The position numbers were made by a program, and so were the translations under genes. Below the pieces are notes generated by a model. That model worked only from the letters and a program-made list of their open reading frames with translations, ran no database searches and was not told the DNA's origin. A stretch of 64,000 bases of DNA from Solanum dulcamara. Taxonomy: Eukaryota > Streptophyta > Magnoliopsida > Solanales > Solanaceae. Location of the stretch: assembly GCF_947179165.1 (NCBI RefSeq), contig NC_077243.1, positions 53,763,501 to 53,827,500 on the forward strand. Direction: 5' to 3'. Within the stretch, counting starts at the first letter, position 1. The number at the start of each line of letters is the position of its first letter. Of the stretch, positions 47,271-57,882 are shown in pieces.

Positions 47271-48418
47271 AGTTCAAATTGGGTTGTCATATCCCTTCAA
47301 GTGACATTTTAAATTTAAATTGGGTCGTCCGCCTTTCAAAGAATGTTGGGTAGTCACATCCCATCAAATAACATTCCAAGTTCAAATTAGATCGTCCATC
47401 CTTCAAACAAACACGTTGGGTGGTCACATCCCTTCAAGTGACATTTCATGTTCAAATTGGGTCGTCTTCCTTTCAAGGGACACTTTGGGTTGTCACATCC
47501 CTTCAAGTAACATTTCAAGTTCAAATTGGGTCGTATGCCTTTCAAGGGATACATTGGGTTCTCACTTCCCTTCAAGTGACATTTCAAGTTCAAATTGGGT
47601 CGTCCACCTTTCAAAAGACACATTAGGACGTCACCTCCCTGCAAGTGACATTTCAAGTTCAATTGGCTCGTCCTCCTTTCAAAGAGACACGTTGGGTGAT
47701 CATATTCCTTCAAATGATATTCCAAGTTAAAATTGGGTCATCTGCCCATCAAAGAAACATGTTGGATGGTAACCTCCCTTCAACTGATATTTCAAGTTCA
47801 AATTGGGTCGTTCGCCCTTCAAATAGCTATGTTGGGTTATTGCATCCCTTCAAGTAACATTTTAAGTTCATATTGGGTCATCCACCTTTCAAGGGATACG
47901 TTGGGTATTCATATCCCTTCAAGTGACATTTCAAGTTCAAATTAGGTCGTCCGCCTTTCAAGTGATATATTGGGACGTCACCTCCCTTCAAGTGAATTTT
48001 CAAGTTCGAATTGGGTCATCCGCCCTTAAAAGAGGTAAGTTGGGTGGTCACATCCCTTCAAGTGACATTTTAAGTGCAAATTGGGTTGTCTGCCTTTCAA
48101 TGGATACATTGGGTTATTATATCCCTTGAAGTGACATATCAAGTTCAAATTGGTTTTTCATATCCCTTCAAGTGACATTTTAAATTTAAATTGGGTCGTC
48201 CACCTTTCAAACTTCACATTGGGTTGTCACATCCCTTCAAATAACATTTCAAGTCTTAATTGGGTCGTCCTCCTTTAAAGGGACACATTGGTTGTCATAT
48301 CCCCTCAAGTGACATTTCAAGTTCAAATTGGGTCATCCGCATTTCAAAGAGACACGTTGGGTTACATCCCTTCAAGTGACATTTCAAATTGAAATTGTGT
48401 CGTCCACCTTTCAAAGGT
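47271..48418. repeat. 69-bp tandem array, about 17 units
   Basis: The core TTCAAATTGGGTCGTCCGCC recurs with starts at 47273, 47314, 47381, 47451, 47520, 47589, 47658, 47727, 47797, 47867, 47936, 48005, 48075, 48144, 48186, 48255, 48322 and 48389. Spacing is 67-70 except two short units of 41-42 bases (47273 and 48144) that lack the same ~27 bases. Because 69 is a multiple of three, long repetitive ORFs appear on both strands (47320-47730 plus, 47387-47725 minus); these are by-products. No LTR or gene match. Confidence 0.92.
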
Positions 48419-49137
48419 ACAAAAATTTTCAGAGGATATTTTAAAAGTAGCATCAAAGGTATGTAAATTTTTTCAGTGTTGGAGCAATTCTTTCCCTTTT
48501 GTATATATTTTCAGCCTCTTTGCTAGACGTAGAGTATTGTTCAAAAGCTCTACTAACGCCTCATATAATTTTGTTCAAATTTTATCAAACCAAAATTGTA
48601 TTCGTCAACTTTGTTTGTCCATTATTTCTTTCATCAATCCTATACAAATAAAGGGGCAAGTTGTTGATTCCCAATTTTGGCTCACTTTGCTCAAAATTAA
48701 CTAGTTCGTTCTGTCGAATACAAGACTCAAATATTCAATCATATTCCTTTTTTTTCTTTGCGGCCCCCCTACCTTTGACTATTTCAAACTCTATTTCTCC
48801 ACCTCTCTTTACCCATATTTCAAAACCCCAGATCTCTTCCTCCGTCATATATCTCCATCATCCTCACCAAATAATAAAAAAATACAACAACTCATGTTAT
48901 CCTTCAGAGAACAACCACAACCAAACTACTTTTCTTCTTCTCCAACCATACCTCCATAGCACACTAGTGAGCTCGTACGCGGGCATCTCCGACGTCAAAC
49001 CAAATGAGCTCCAAATTCATATTCGAATCAGAAACCAAAGCCAACCACCAATCCCAAACAAACCCAACACCCAAATGTTCTCTTTTCTCTTCGCCATCTC
49101 TGGCGAGCTTTGAGCTCGCTCAAGGACGCTGCCAGTT
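48419..49137. other. Unrecognised stretch left of beta solo LTR
   Basis: A 150-codon ORF (48661-49113) starts with a TTG codon and is rich in Ser, Pro and Ile without a recognisable domain; it reads like C/T-rich leader sequence. Removing the solo LTR joins this stretch to 52565 (GACGCTGC-CAGTC-TCCTTTTACCTCC), which gives no longer ORF that I recognise. May be an unknown repeat or a gene leader. Confidence 0.35.
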
Positions 49138-49470
49138 TGTTATACCCTGCACTTTTATACCTTGAAACATGTTCCTAACTTTATTGAAAATAGCCATGTG
49201 ACCCCTAATTTTCCACACACATCAAAAAACTCTAAGAAAAGAATAATGTGATACCCCATGAGAGGGAATGTTGGAAATAGGGCTAGGAGAGTCCGGAAGG
49301 AGTTGGAGGCCAAGTAACGAGTCATAGGAATCGACTTACCTACGTAAGATAATAACTTAGAAGTCTTGTATACTTAAGACACTTGATTACATACCAAGCT
49401 TACGTAGCAAGGATTATATAAGTTCTTAAAATAAGATGAGATTACGAACCCACGCGGAAGATGAGAGAAT

Positions 49471-49698
49471 GACACGTAGCAGACAGAGGAGGCACCACGT
49501 GGCAGCTTGAGAACGTGACACATGGAAGTAGGTGACCCACTTACTTGCGGTCAAGTAGGTGACCCATTTTCTTGGGGGTGGGCCCCACAAGGACACGTGG
49601 TGCCTAGGGGTGGTTGCAAGGTTGAGGTGGCCCAATAAGGGCTTGACATGTGTCACCCTTGGGGATGACACGTTTCACCTCCTAAGGGAGTGTATATA
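49471..49698 (+). promoter_or_regulatory. Beta LTR candidate promoter: G-box cluster and TATA box
   Basis: Two CACGTG palindromes (49496-49501 in CACCACGTGGCA and 49594-49599 in GGACACGTGGTG) plus ACGT-core words near 49472 and 49671 precede a TATATA at 49693-49698. The equivalent part of the other complete beta LTR has CACGTG at 60277-60282 and 60223-60228 and a TATAAATA on the minus strand at 60174-60181. G-box/ABRE-like sites bind bZIP and bHLH factors in plants; use here is inferred. Confidence 0.55.
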
Positions 49699-52058
49699 CA
49701 CATGTAAAGATGGATAAACTTCAGTTTGCACTTCAATTATTCATCCTTGGCTTAAGAGAGTTGAGAGAAAACGTGAGAGTTGGAAGAAAGGCAGCCACGG
49801 GTTTGGTTAATTAAAGGTAAGCCTCCAACTTTTGTTCCATGAATAAATTATCTAAGGTGTTCCTCGATTATGTGGTGATGTATATATGTATCTTATGATG
49901 ACTAAGAAGTCATTTCTTCAGCTGTACACTTGGAATAGTTGGACAGAAACGTGAGAGAAAGAAGAGAGGAGGGCTATGGCCTAGGGGCTTCCAAGGTAAG
50001 CCTCTGAGCTTTGCTTTGTAAATTAATTATTTAAGGTATCCTATTATGAATTTAGGGTGTTAATAACATAAATTTACTGGTTGGGGAAGCAAGGAAGTGA
50101 AGCAAACAACCCCACCAATTTTCAGCATGTTAAGAGAACTTTCGAGGCGCATTTCGGCAAGTTTTGGATAAGGTAAGGTCTTTGTTTTCAATTTGAAGTT
50201 TATGGTGTGGTTTTGGAGTGTATTATATGTATTTTATGTGGCTGGAAGTATAAAAGGTTCATAAATATGCTTGACCTTAGAAACAATCTAAATTAAAGTC
50301 TGTCTAGCCGAGTTAAAGTTTTTAAAGGTTGCATAGTGTTGTTGCGATTATGGTGCTGCGATGGGAGATGGTTTTATGGTGTGTTTCAGAGATGGAAATC
50401 ATCCCAAAATAGGTGTGGGAGATGCTTTTTTCATCCGTACGACCCTCCATTTCGTATGGTTAAAGGTTTTGAGAAATAGAGACTAGAAACCCTATTTTGG
50501 ATATCGTAATTTTGAGCGAGTCGTTTGGAGTGTTTATTGTGTAATCTTGATGTGAATTTCTTGTATATATGCTGCAGGTTGCTGTTTTTGGTAGGCTGTA
50601 GTGGTTAGGGATGTTACAGGAAATTCAGATAGGGCATCTTATAGGGGAGGTGTTGCCCGATTTCCGTTAACTCCTTAACTAACTAAAGAACTAGTCGAGG
50701 AGACGAGTGAAGAAATGAGTTCGACGAATACTCGTATGCAACTTAAGATGCTGGAAATTCAAGGGTGGTTGATATTCGTATTACTTTCATGTTGAATAGG
50801 TTTAAAGGACGATGAGGCAAACGTGACAAAGAGTAACCCGAAAGAGGTATGTGAAGCTTTTTCTTGGCATGTTTTTGGCATAAGTATGTAAAGCTATCTC
50901 TCTTTATTTTTGGCATTTCTTAGCCTTAAGTGAGTTGTATGTGAAATATGGGGATAATTCCACTCCCATAACTCCAAGTACGCCTCATAATCCCTATCCA
51001 CTGCTCAATGTTGGAACCCCTACAAGAATTGAGTATTGCCTTTTAAGGCTTCCACGTGTTAAGAAGTAATGTATGTAAGCCTATCCTTCCTTTATCCTGA
51101 GAGGTAGTTGGCATTAAAATGAGGTTATGATGGCATGGTTGTTCACTGAGCCCCATGATGGATGGAGTACAAAATGTGTACATAATAACCCCATAAAGGA
51201 AAGTATAGACTGTGTAAAGCTTATCCTCTTCCTTCTCTTGGCATGTCTTAGACATAAGTAGAATATGATATAATTTCTGAGGTAATTCCACTCTTAAGCA
51301 TCTCCTATTTACTTCTGGATATCAAACTCGTGTAATAGTTGAACTATCTTTCTTGAAACTTCTATATGTTAAAGAGGTAACAAATGTACAAGCTTCGAGT
51401 CTTTAAGAATATATCATAACAAGTATTTCAGATTCCTTAAACGGTTATTATTACGTTAGTACGTGTATCAGGTCCCCGAGATGCTAATTGATATAGTCCC
51501 TAATGGCATTTAGAGGGCACTCAAGATGACTACACTACTACTCGGGTCCTCAGACGAAATCTTAATCTTCTTATATGGTCAAGTCTCTGATAATGTTTTA
51601 AATTGCATATGGTTACTCACTACTCTACTCGTGCATACTATAACCCTTCTATCACCGAGTCCCAGGCCGGGTATGTAGACGTGCACAGTTCACTACATTA
51701 TCCATCGAATCCCTCACTAAAGGGTAGGGTATGCTATACGAGGACATGATAATGCAATGACATGAACAACTCACCGAGTCCCTCACTAGAGGGCTAGGTA
51801 CGTATGTAAATATATGATGATATAATGTGATAAGGTGGTGATGGCGCCGGTCCCTATGATGGTCCAACAAATATGATTTATTGAGTCCCTGAAAGGGCTG
51901 GCTATATTATATAATTTGTGCATGCATGCTTTTATAATTCACAGGGTACAGGTACAGAAGTTTCTTATATGATATTTTATCCCCTGCTTCTCTTTTTCAG
52001 ATATGCTTCCCATTGTACTATGTTATGTTTTACATACTCAGTACATATGTCGTACTGA

Positions 52059-52077
52059 CCCCCTTTCTTCGGGGGGG
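52059..52077 (+). other. GC hairpin conserved in beta LTRs
   Basis: CCCCC-TTTCTTC-GGGGG can fold into a short hairpin. The same element is at 16047-16063 and 58301-58325 in the other beta LTRs, next to a conserved GTACTGAC/GTCAGTAC word. Candidate RNA structure near the transcript end. Confidence 0.5.
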
Positions 52078-52564
52078 CTGCGTTTCATGCTCGTAGGTAC
52101 AGATACAGGTTTTGGGAGTCTGTCATCTTAGGATTCCGCTCAGCTTAGCTGGAAAAGGCTCCATTGAATCGGAGCCTAGTTTTTGGTACTGACCGCTAAT
52201 GTATATAATTGCTTTTGTTTCCTCAGGGGTACGGCGGGAGCCCTGTCCCGCCATGTGTTGTTGTTAATATTTTTAGAGGTCTGCAGACATGTATACGTGT
52301 GTTGTATATGTCAATTTGGTTCAATTGGGTCTACATGATATATGATACGAGTTATTATGTTATGGCAGCCTTGTCGGCTTACGTACCCTTTTATGATGTG
52401 ATATAAATGAAAGAGGCTATATGTTTATGAAAATGTTATCACCCGTTAGGGTTCTGATGCATGGTATTACGTTGTTTATAGTTCGACTTGACCACAGCTG
52501 ATAAATATGTATACGGGGGTCCAGGTCGGACCCCAGTCGCGGCCTATGGGGTTGGGTCGTGACA

Positions 52565-54036
52565 CAGTCTCCTTTTACCTCCAACTCCAGTGAACAACGA
52601 CTAGCTACTACAATGACAAATCCGGTGAAGAGTACAACTTAACAACCAGATCTGGTCATAGAGAAAGCATTCACACTACCCATATTTCTTCTCCATTTTG
52701 TTCTTTTTTCTTTATTCTGATTTCACCATTTTCCTTGTGAGTTGTTATTGCTTTAATATTAGTAGTTTGTTGTTTTTTATTCTTGAGGTTATGATATTAT
52801 TTTGATGGTCTCCTTTTTCCTTCTTCTTCATATATGCATTAGTTTTGTTTTTCTATTTTCTGTTAAAAGACTTTCAGTGATTATTTTCAAATTATTACTC
52901 TTGCTCTAATTTGTTTAGATGTTATTAATTTTATCATTTCAAATGTTATTGTTGTTGCTTCATTTTGTTGATTCGTTGTTTGTGGAGTTGTTGCTGCTAT
53001 ATTTTTGCCTAGGTATATAGTATTATGTATGCCACTGTTCTTTTTTAAAAAAATCTAATTCACTGATTAATTTTTTATATTGGTTGGGTTGTAATTTCAA
53101 TTTGGGCATTACGTATTTTAGTTTGATAATTTGTCTTACCTCGAGTATAGTTTGTTTGTTCCTTATTCTCAAGATTAGTATTTTATTTTCAGAAGCTGAT
53201 TTTTGTTTGTTGGTAACATTTATTTGCCTATTATTTATTTATTTATTTGGCAACATCTGCATAGTACTAGTGTGTTATAATTTTTTCACTATGCAATGCT
53301 TTATAATGTTATTTTATTATTTTGTTACTTTATGGTGTTATTAAATTAAACTTATTTTAATATAATGAAATTGACCAATGAAAAAATCTATCTGTCGGGT
53401 TTTGAGACCCCATATTTTAAAAGATGGAAATTTAGTTTAAGTTTATATATGTTATATTGTTTGAACTGAATGATTTATGTTTTTATTTAGTTATAATTTT
53501 TGCTAGTGGACTAACTTTAGATATTCTTCTCTTTCTAATGAATTGTTTAGTCATAGAGCATTAATTTTGTTTTTTCTTCTATTAAATGATATCAAGTGAG
53601 TCTTATTTCTTCATTTTTTTTCTTTGTCTTGTTAAACTTTCCGGCAACATGTGATGTTACTTTGGCATTTCTCACTAATCGATGAACTTTCTGCATAAAG
53701 AGTGTTTTCTAGTCATATGCATTATTTTATTATTATTTTTTGTTTTAGGGTTATATATTTTTCTCTTAACATTACTTTATTATGGTTGTTATCTGAGTTT
53801 TGTTATTATTTAAAGTTCCTCATTTTCTCAGTCTTGCCGTGTAAATGTTGCTATTTCGATACGAGTGTTGTGTTTAATTTTTTGTTGATCTTTATCTTTC
53901 CGCATTTCTAAATACTACAATTCTTGGAATTTAAATAATTTCTAAATATTACAAATAGCCGATAAAGAAATTACCGTCGATCTCTAAGGCATTCCATGTT
54001 CATAAGACAGATTTTATTTTTGAATTTTTGTTAATG
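52565..54036. other. T-rich unrecognised stretch
   Basis: Strongly T-rich on the plus strand with many TTTTATT runs. The ORFs at 53084 and 53702 are Phe/Leu/Ile-rich by composition and show no domain. No repeat partner in the window. Confidence 0.4.
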
Positions 54037-54051
54037 TTCTTCTTCTTCTTC

Positions 54052-54124
<73 letters not shown>

Positions 54125-54408
54125 CATCATCATCATCATCATCATCATAATCATCATCATCATCATCATTATTATCATTATTATCATTATTATTATTATC
54201 ATTATTATTATCATTATTATCACTATTATTATTACGATCATTATTATTATTATTATTATCAAAATCATTATTATCGTTATTATTATTATCGTTATTATTA
54301 TAATCATTATCATTATCATTATGATCGTTGTTGTTGTTAATGTTGTTGTTGTTGTTGTTATTGTTGTTGTTGTGGTTGCTGTGGTTGCTGTTGTTGTTGT
54401 TGTTGTTT
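54037..54408. repeat. Compound trinucleotide microsatellite
   Basis: Blocks in order: TTC (54038-54052), TTA (to ~54123), TCA (to ~54170), interspersed TTA/TCA/TCG (to ~54320) and GTT/GTG (54328-54408). It produces poly-Asn, poly-Asp, poly-Ile, poly-Thr and poly-Leu ORFs on both strands that are not genes. It directly abuts a 48-base remnant of a gamma-type element's 3' end. Confidence 0.95.
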
Positions 54409-54410
54409 TG

Positions 54411-54458
54411 TGCAATTTTCGAAGTGTCATCATATTCATGTTTACAAGGGGGAGATAT
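54411..54458 (+). mobile_element. Remnant of an upstream gamma-type element with polypurine tract
   Basis: GCAATTTTCGAAGTGTCATC and CATATTCATG match the interior of Element IV just before its 3' LTR (63331-63360). The stretch ends in AAGGGGGAGAT (54446-54456), the polypurine tract that belongs in front of a 3' LTR. Here it stands in front of the left LTR, so a second element copy once lay upstream. Confidence 0.75.
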
Positions 54459-56722
54459 TGTAACACCTAAAAAAATTCTATACCAAGAATCGAACCATTC
54501 TTCGCCAAGACTCGAACCATTTTTCAAAGGCGTATAGGCTTGAACTCATCGAATTCAAATTTTACATATAAGTTACGATTAATTCCTAATTATTTGAAGT
54601 ATATTAGATGTGTTTTAGGGTCATAAGATATCTCTATCATCAAGTCAAATCTAAAGAATTTCCATCGGCTAAGTTTTCGTTTGAGTCTAGAATAGGGTTA
54701 ACTTCAAACTCTCATATCTTCTATTATATAAGGAATTATGTGTTCCATGATATATCAAATTAAAGTTCTTTGAATCTTCTTTCCAATGCCACCAAGTTTG
54801 CCTAATTTCAAGTTCGGAGTCAAAAGTTATAATTATTTTACCAAAGATTACCACTACAACAGTTTATGGGCGTGGCGCGACGTGCCAGCAAGCGTCCAAA
54901 ACTAGCTGCAGTAGTTTGGCCTTTGGCGGGGCATGACACTATAGCGCCAGTAGGGTTCTGCGTCCATTTTTCCAATTTTATTTGATGAAGGTCACTTTAG
55001 ATTTTCCCCTAATTATTAGTTAATAAACCTACACCTTTTTAGGATCTAATTCAACTCTATAAATTGACCTAAATCTCTAATTCTATTCATTCTTCTACAA
55101 TTCCCCTACTTAAATATTTCTCTTTCTACAAAAGACTCTCAAAAGACTCTCAAGGGCTCCATTGAAGACTTCAAGTCAATTAACTCAAACTCTCCATCAA
55201 AACTCTCAAGTTCTCCCAAATTATTTGGTGTTCTCGCTTAAGGTATGTGGGTTTTGATTCATGGATTCAAAATCTATGAAGCCCAATCAATTTCTCAAGG
55301 TTTTTGTATCAAATTAAAGTATGATATTTTATGGGTTTTATGATCTCTATTTCTATTTCATGAATTATGATTCAAAGTATGATCATGAGTCTATTTTGAT
55401 ATAAATTGATGGTTATTGCATTGAATTGAAGAGTTTTCCCGTGAATTCTCCTATTTTGATCTCTAAGATTCATGATGTAAATTATGAGTATTTTGAATTA
55501 TACTTCCAAAGGATATTATCTATATGAATTATGTATGGGCTGATATAAATTTTATGATTATGCATGTTTTCAAGTCAATTACATGATTTTCAAAATCAAT
55601 TGATTATGCAATTGAGTTCTACTCTAAGTTCAAGGTATGAATTTAATACAAGTTATGAAGTAATGTGACTTAGGGTCCTATGTGGTGACCTAAGGCCTAA
55701 CGATATGACTTATGCAAATTTGATTGTAATGATGAAAGGATAATTCTCACATTACAAGTATGTTATGAAAATGAGCTACTCTATAATTTCAAACCTATGA
55801 TCATGACTATGATATATATAATTATGATTTCTATGCTATGCATGTATTCCGTAGAATTTAACTTAGCACCGAGTGGACTTGAGGTGGGAGACTTACCAAA
55901 AGCCTTAGTAACAGCCTCATTTCCCATAAATACGTGCCACCACAGGTTGCCTTCATGGCCTAGATATTGGATCCACATATAGCGTATGTATGACCCACCT
56001 AGTGGGGTAGAGTCTACCTTGGCAAGTAGATTCCCCTTTTTATTTGTTGTATAGGGAGACAACGAGATTCCATGTTATAGTTCGCATGGTCTTATTTTCA
56101 GTTATGGTTTCTATCCCACATATGTATGATCTCTTATGTATGCTGTGATTTTAAATTGTGATTTTTAAATGCTTTGGTCAATATAATTTTCTCATGACTT
56201 TACTTATCTTATTTTATTATGTATTTTACTTGACCATTCCATTCCATGATTTACGTTGCATGTCACTTCCTCATACTTAGTACATTCCAATATACTAATG
56301 CATACTTTTTGCGTACATTAACTCATAATGTAGAGGTTGAGGTTGAAGATCATACTAATCTATGTGGCTAGTTAAGATTACCTATCCAGCGGTGTTTGTG
56401 GTGAATACTTATTTATCGGGGACTAGTTATCGAGTTAGTTATTATTTTAAAAGAATTTTGCTATATTTCATATTGAGGGTAAGCTAGGGACATGTCTTAG
56501 CCCCTACCCATATTCATGAGTAGAGGCATCTAGTTCGACAAATATTTCAAGTGTATGTTATCATGTGACATTCTTAAATTTCTATTCATAGTATAGACTC
56601 TTTTATGATGTTTCATTTTTGCTTTATCTTATATATGCTTATGATATGTACAAGAGGCTTGGTTGGAGCCTTCGGGGTTTCAATCGCCGTGGTATGATTA
56701 GGCCCTAGGTCGGGTCATGACA
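54459..56722 (+). mobile_element. Element IV 5' LTR (gamma family, Ty3/gypsy)
   Basis: Starts TGTAACACCTAAAAAAATTC and ends CGGGTCATGACA, 2264 bases; the first ~580 bases match 63431-64000. A TATAAAT at 55058-55064 followed by a C/T-rich leader is a candidate promoter, and the same CTCTATAAA closes the window at 64000. A 22-bp local duplication near 54481-54520 (CCAAGAATCGAACCATTC, CCAAGACTCGAACCATTT) is absent from the 3' copy. The ORFs inside are not genes. Confidence 0.88.
55058..55064 (+). promoter_or_regulatory. Candidate TATA box of gamma LTR
   Basis: TATAAAT in AACTCTATAAATTGACC, kept as AACTCTATAAA in the 3' LTR copy at the window end. Confidence 0.4.
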
Positions 56723-56726
56723 AAAT

Positions 56727-56738
56727 TGGTATCAGAGT
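56727..56738 (+). other. Primer-binding site, Element IV
   Basis: TGGTATCAGAGT, one base from the canonical initiator tRNA-Met site, four bases after the LTR end. Confidence 0.88.
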
Positions 56739-56942
56739 ACAAGCTTTTTCAAGTGTCCTAGGGTATCCAACATGCTGCGTCAAGTGGAGCCTTATTCAAG
56801 GGGATGAAGTGCGCCAAACTTATGAGTAGGAGGCTATGAGGCATTTTATAAATTCTCACTTCGTTCATGTTCCATGTCGTGCTATAGAGTTTACCGTAAG
56901 ACTTCTTTTCCCTAACGGTCTTTCTTTGAGATTTTCAGAAAG

Positions 56943-57882
56943 ATGGGTCCAAGAAGACCACTATTTCTAAAGGGTGTATTTATCATATTGTGCGAGTTAG
57001 GGACATCGATTCCAAAACTCCTACTCTTGAGTCAGTCCCTATAGTTAATGAATTCTTCGATGTGTTTCCCGATGATTTTTTCGGTATTCCTCCCGAAAGG
57101 GAAATTGACTTTGGCATATCTCTCCTTCTCCATACCCAACCTATTTTTATTCCTCCTTACCATATGGCTCCAGCGAAACTTAAGGAGTTGAAAGAACAAT
57201 TGAAGAAATTTTTGGATAAGGGTTTTATAAGACCGAGTATTTCACCATGGGGTGCTCCCGTGTTATTTGTTAGGAAGAAAGATGGGTCACTCTGAATATG
57301 TATAGACTACCGGCAATTGAATAAAGTCACCATAAATAACAAATATCCAATTCCAAGGATAGATGACTTGTTTGATCAACTACAAGGAGTATGCAATTTT
57401 TCTAAGATTGACCTCCGTTCCAATTATCATCAATTGAGGGTAAGGGAGTGTGATATTCCCAAAATGGCTTTTCGGATAAGGTATGGTCATTTTGAATTTG
57501 TAGTAATGTCATTTGGTTTGTCTAATGCTCCTTCTATATTTATAGATTTGATGAATCATATTTTCAAGCCATATTTGGACATGTTTGTAGTGATGTTCAT
57601 TGATGATATCTTGATTTATTCTTGAAAAGAGGAATATCATATGGGTCACTTGAGGATTGTGTTGCAAACATTGAGAGAAAAAAATTATTCGCTAAATTTA
57701 GTAAGTACAAATTTTGGCTGAGGAAGGTTGTATTTCTTGGCCATGTAGTGTCCGGTGATGGGACTAAAGTAGATCAAAGAAAACGGAGGCAGTTAAGAAT
57801 TGGCATAGACCATTATCTCCTTCGGACATTAGAAGCCTTTTGGGCTTAGCCGGATACTATAAAAGATTTATTGAAGGATTCT
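56943..57882 (+). pseudogene. Element IV pol, first part: gag start fused to RT
   Basis: The gag start MGPRRP (56943) is joined after six codons to the end of the protease region ([14 protein letters not shown]), so gag and nearly all of the protease are deleted. RT follows: [60 protein letters not shown], then a TGA at 57293-57295 in place of the usual Arg/Met before CIDYRQLNK. Next are [19 protein letters not shown] and an intact FIDD catalytic box (about 57598), a TGA at 57623, a one-base frameshift near 57665 ([15 protein letters not shown]) and more shifts before YYKRFIEGF at 57858-57882. The reading then resumes at 60711 after the nested beta LTR. Confidence 0.92.
57878..57882. repeat. 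Target-site duplication of nested beta LTR (left)
   Basis: ATTCT, repeated exactly at 60706-60710. Removing the insert and one copy restores GAAGGATTCTCATCTATTG, in frame for EGFSSI of gypsy RT/RNase H. Confidence 0.95.

Larger units (their letters stand above)
49138..52564 (+). mobile_element. Solo LTR, beta family, plus orientation
   Basis: Begins TGTTATACCCTGCACTTTT and ends GGGTTGGGTCGTGACA; matches the reverse complement of 57883-60705. Flanks are CAGTT (49133-49137) and CAGTC (52565-52569), a 5-bp target duplication with one change. No PBS, gag or pol follows. Landmarks: a CACGTG cluster and TATA box in the first 600 bases, internal GGTAAGCCTC blocks near 49815 and 49993, ~62-bp repeats near 51690-51900, and a GC hairpin at 52059-52077. 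The ORFs at 51043, 51652 and 52209 are inside it and are not genes. Confidence 0.85.

Noticed and set aside
47320..47730. Overlapping ORFs of 112-136 codons on both strands with a repeated 23-residue pattern
   Set aside because: They follow from the 69-bp tandem period being a multiple of three; stops interrupt every frame elsewhere in the array.
47271..48418. Regular repeats resembling a CRISPR array
   Set aside because: Units are contiguous 69-bp repeats without unique spacers, in a plant retrotransposon context.
48661..49113. 150-codon plus-strand ORF
   Set aside because: Begins at a TTG codon, low-complexity Ser/Pro/Ile content, no recognisable domain; could be leader sequence but not supported as a gene.
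49247..49260. Possible LTR start at TGTGATACCCC
   Set aside because: Alignment with the beta LTR at 57883-60705 continues back to 49138, which also gives the matching target duplication CAGTT/CAGTC.
54000..54527. ORFs of up to 175 codons rich in Asn, Asp, Ile, Thr or Leu
   Set aside because: Read-through of the trinucleotide microsatellite; no domain and several competing frames.
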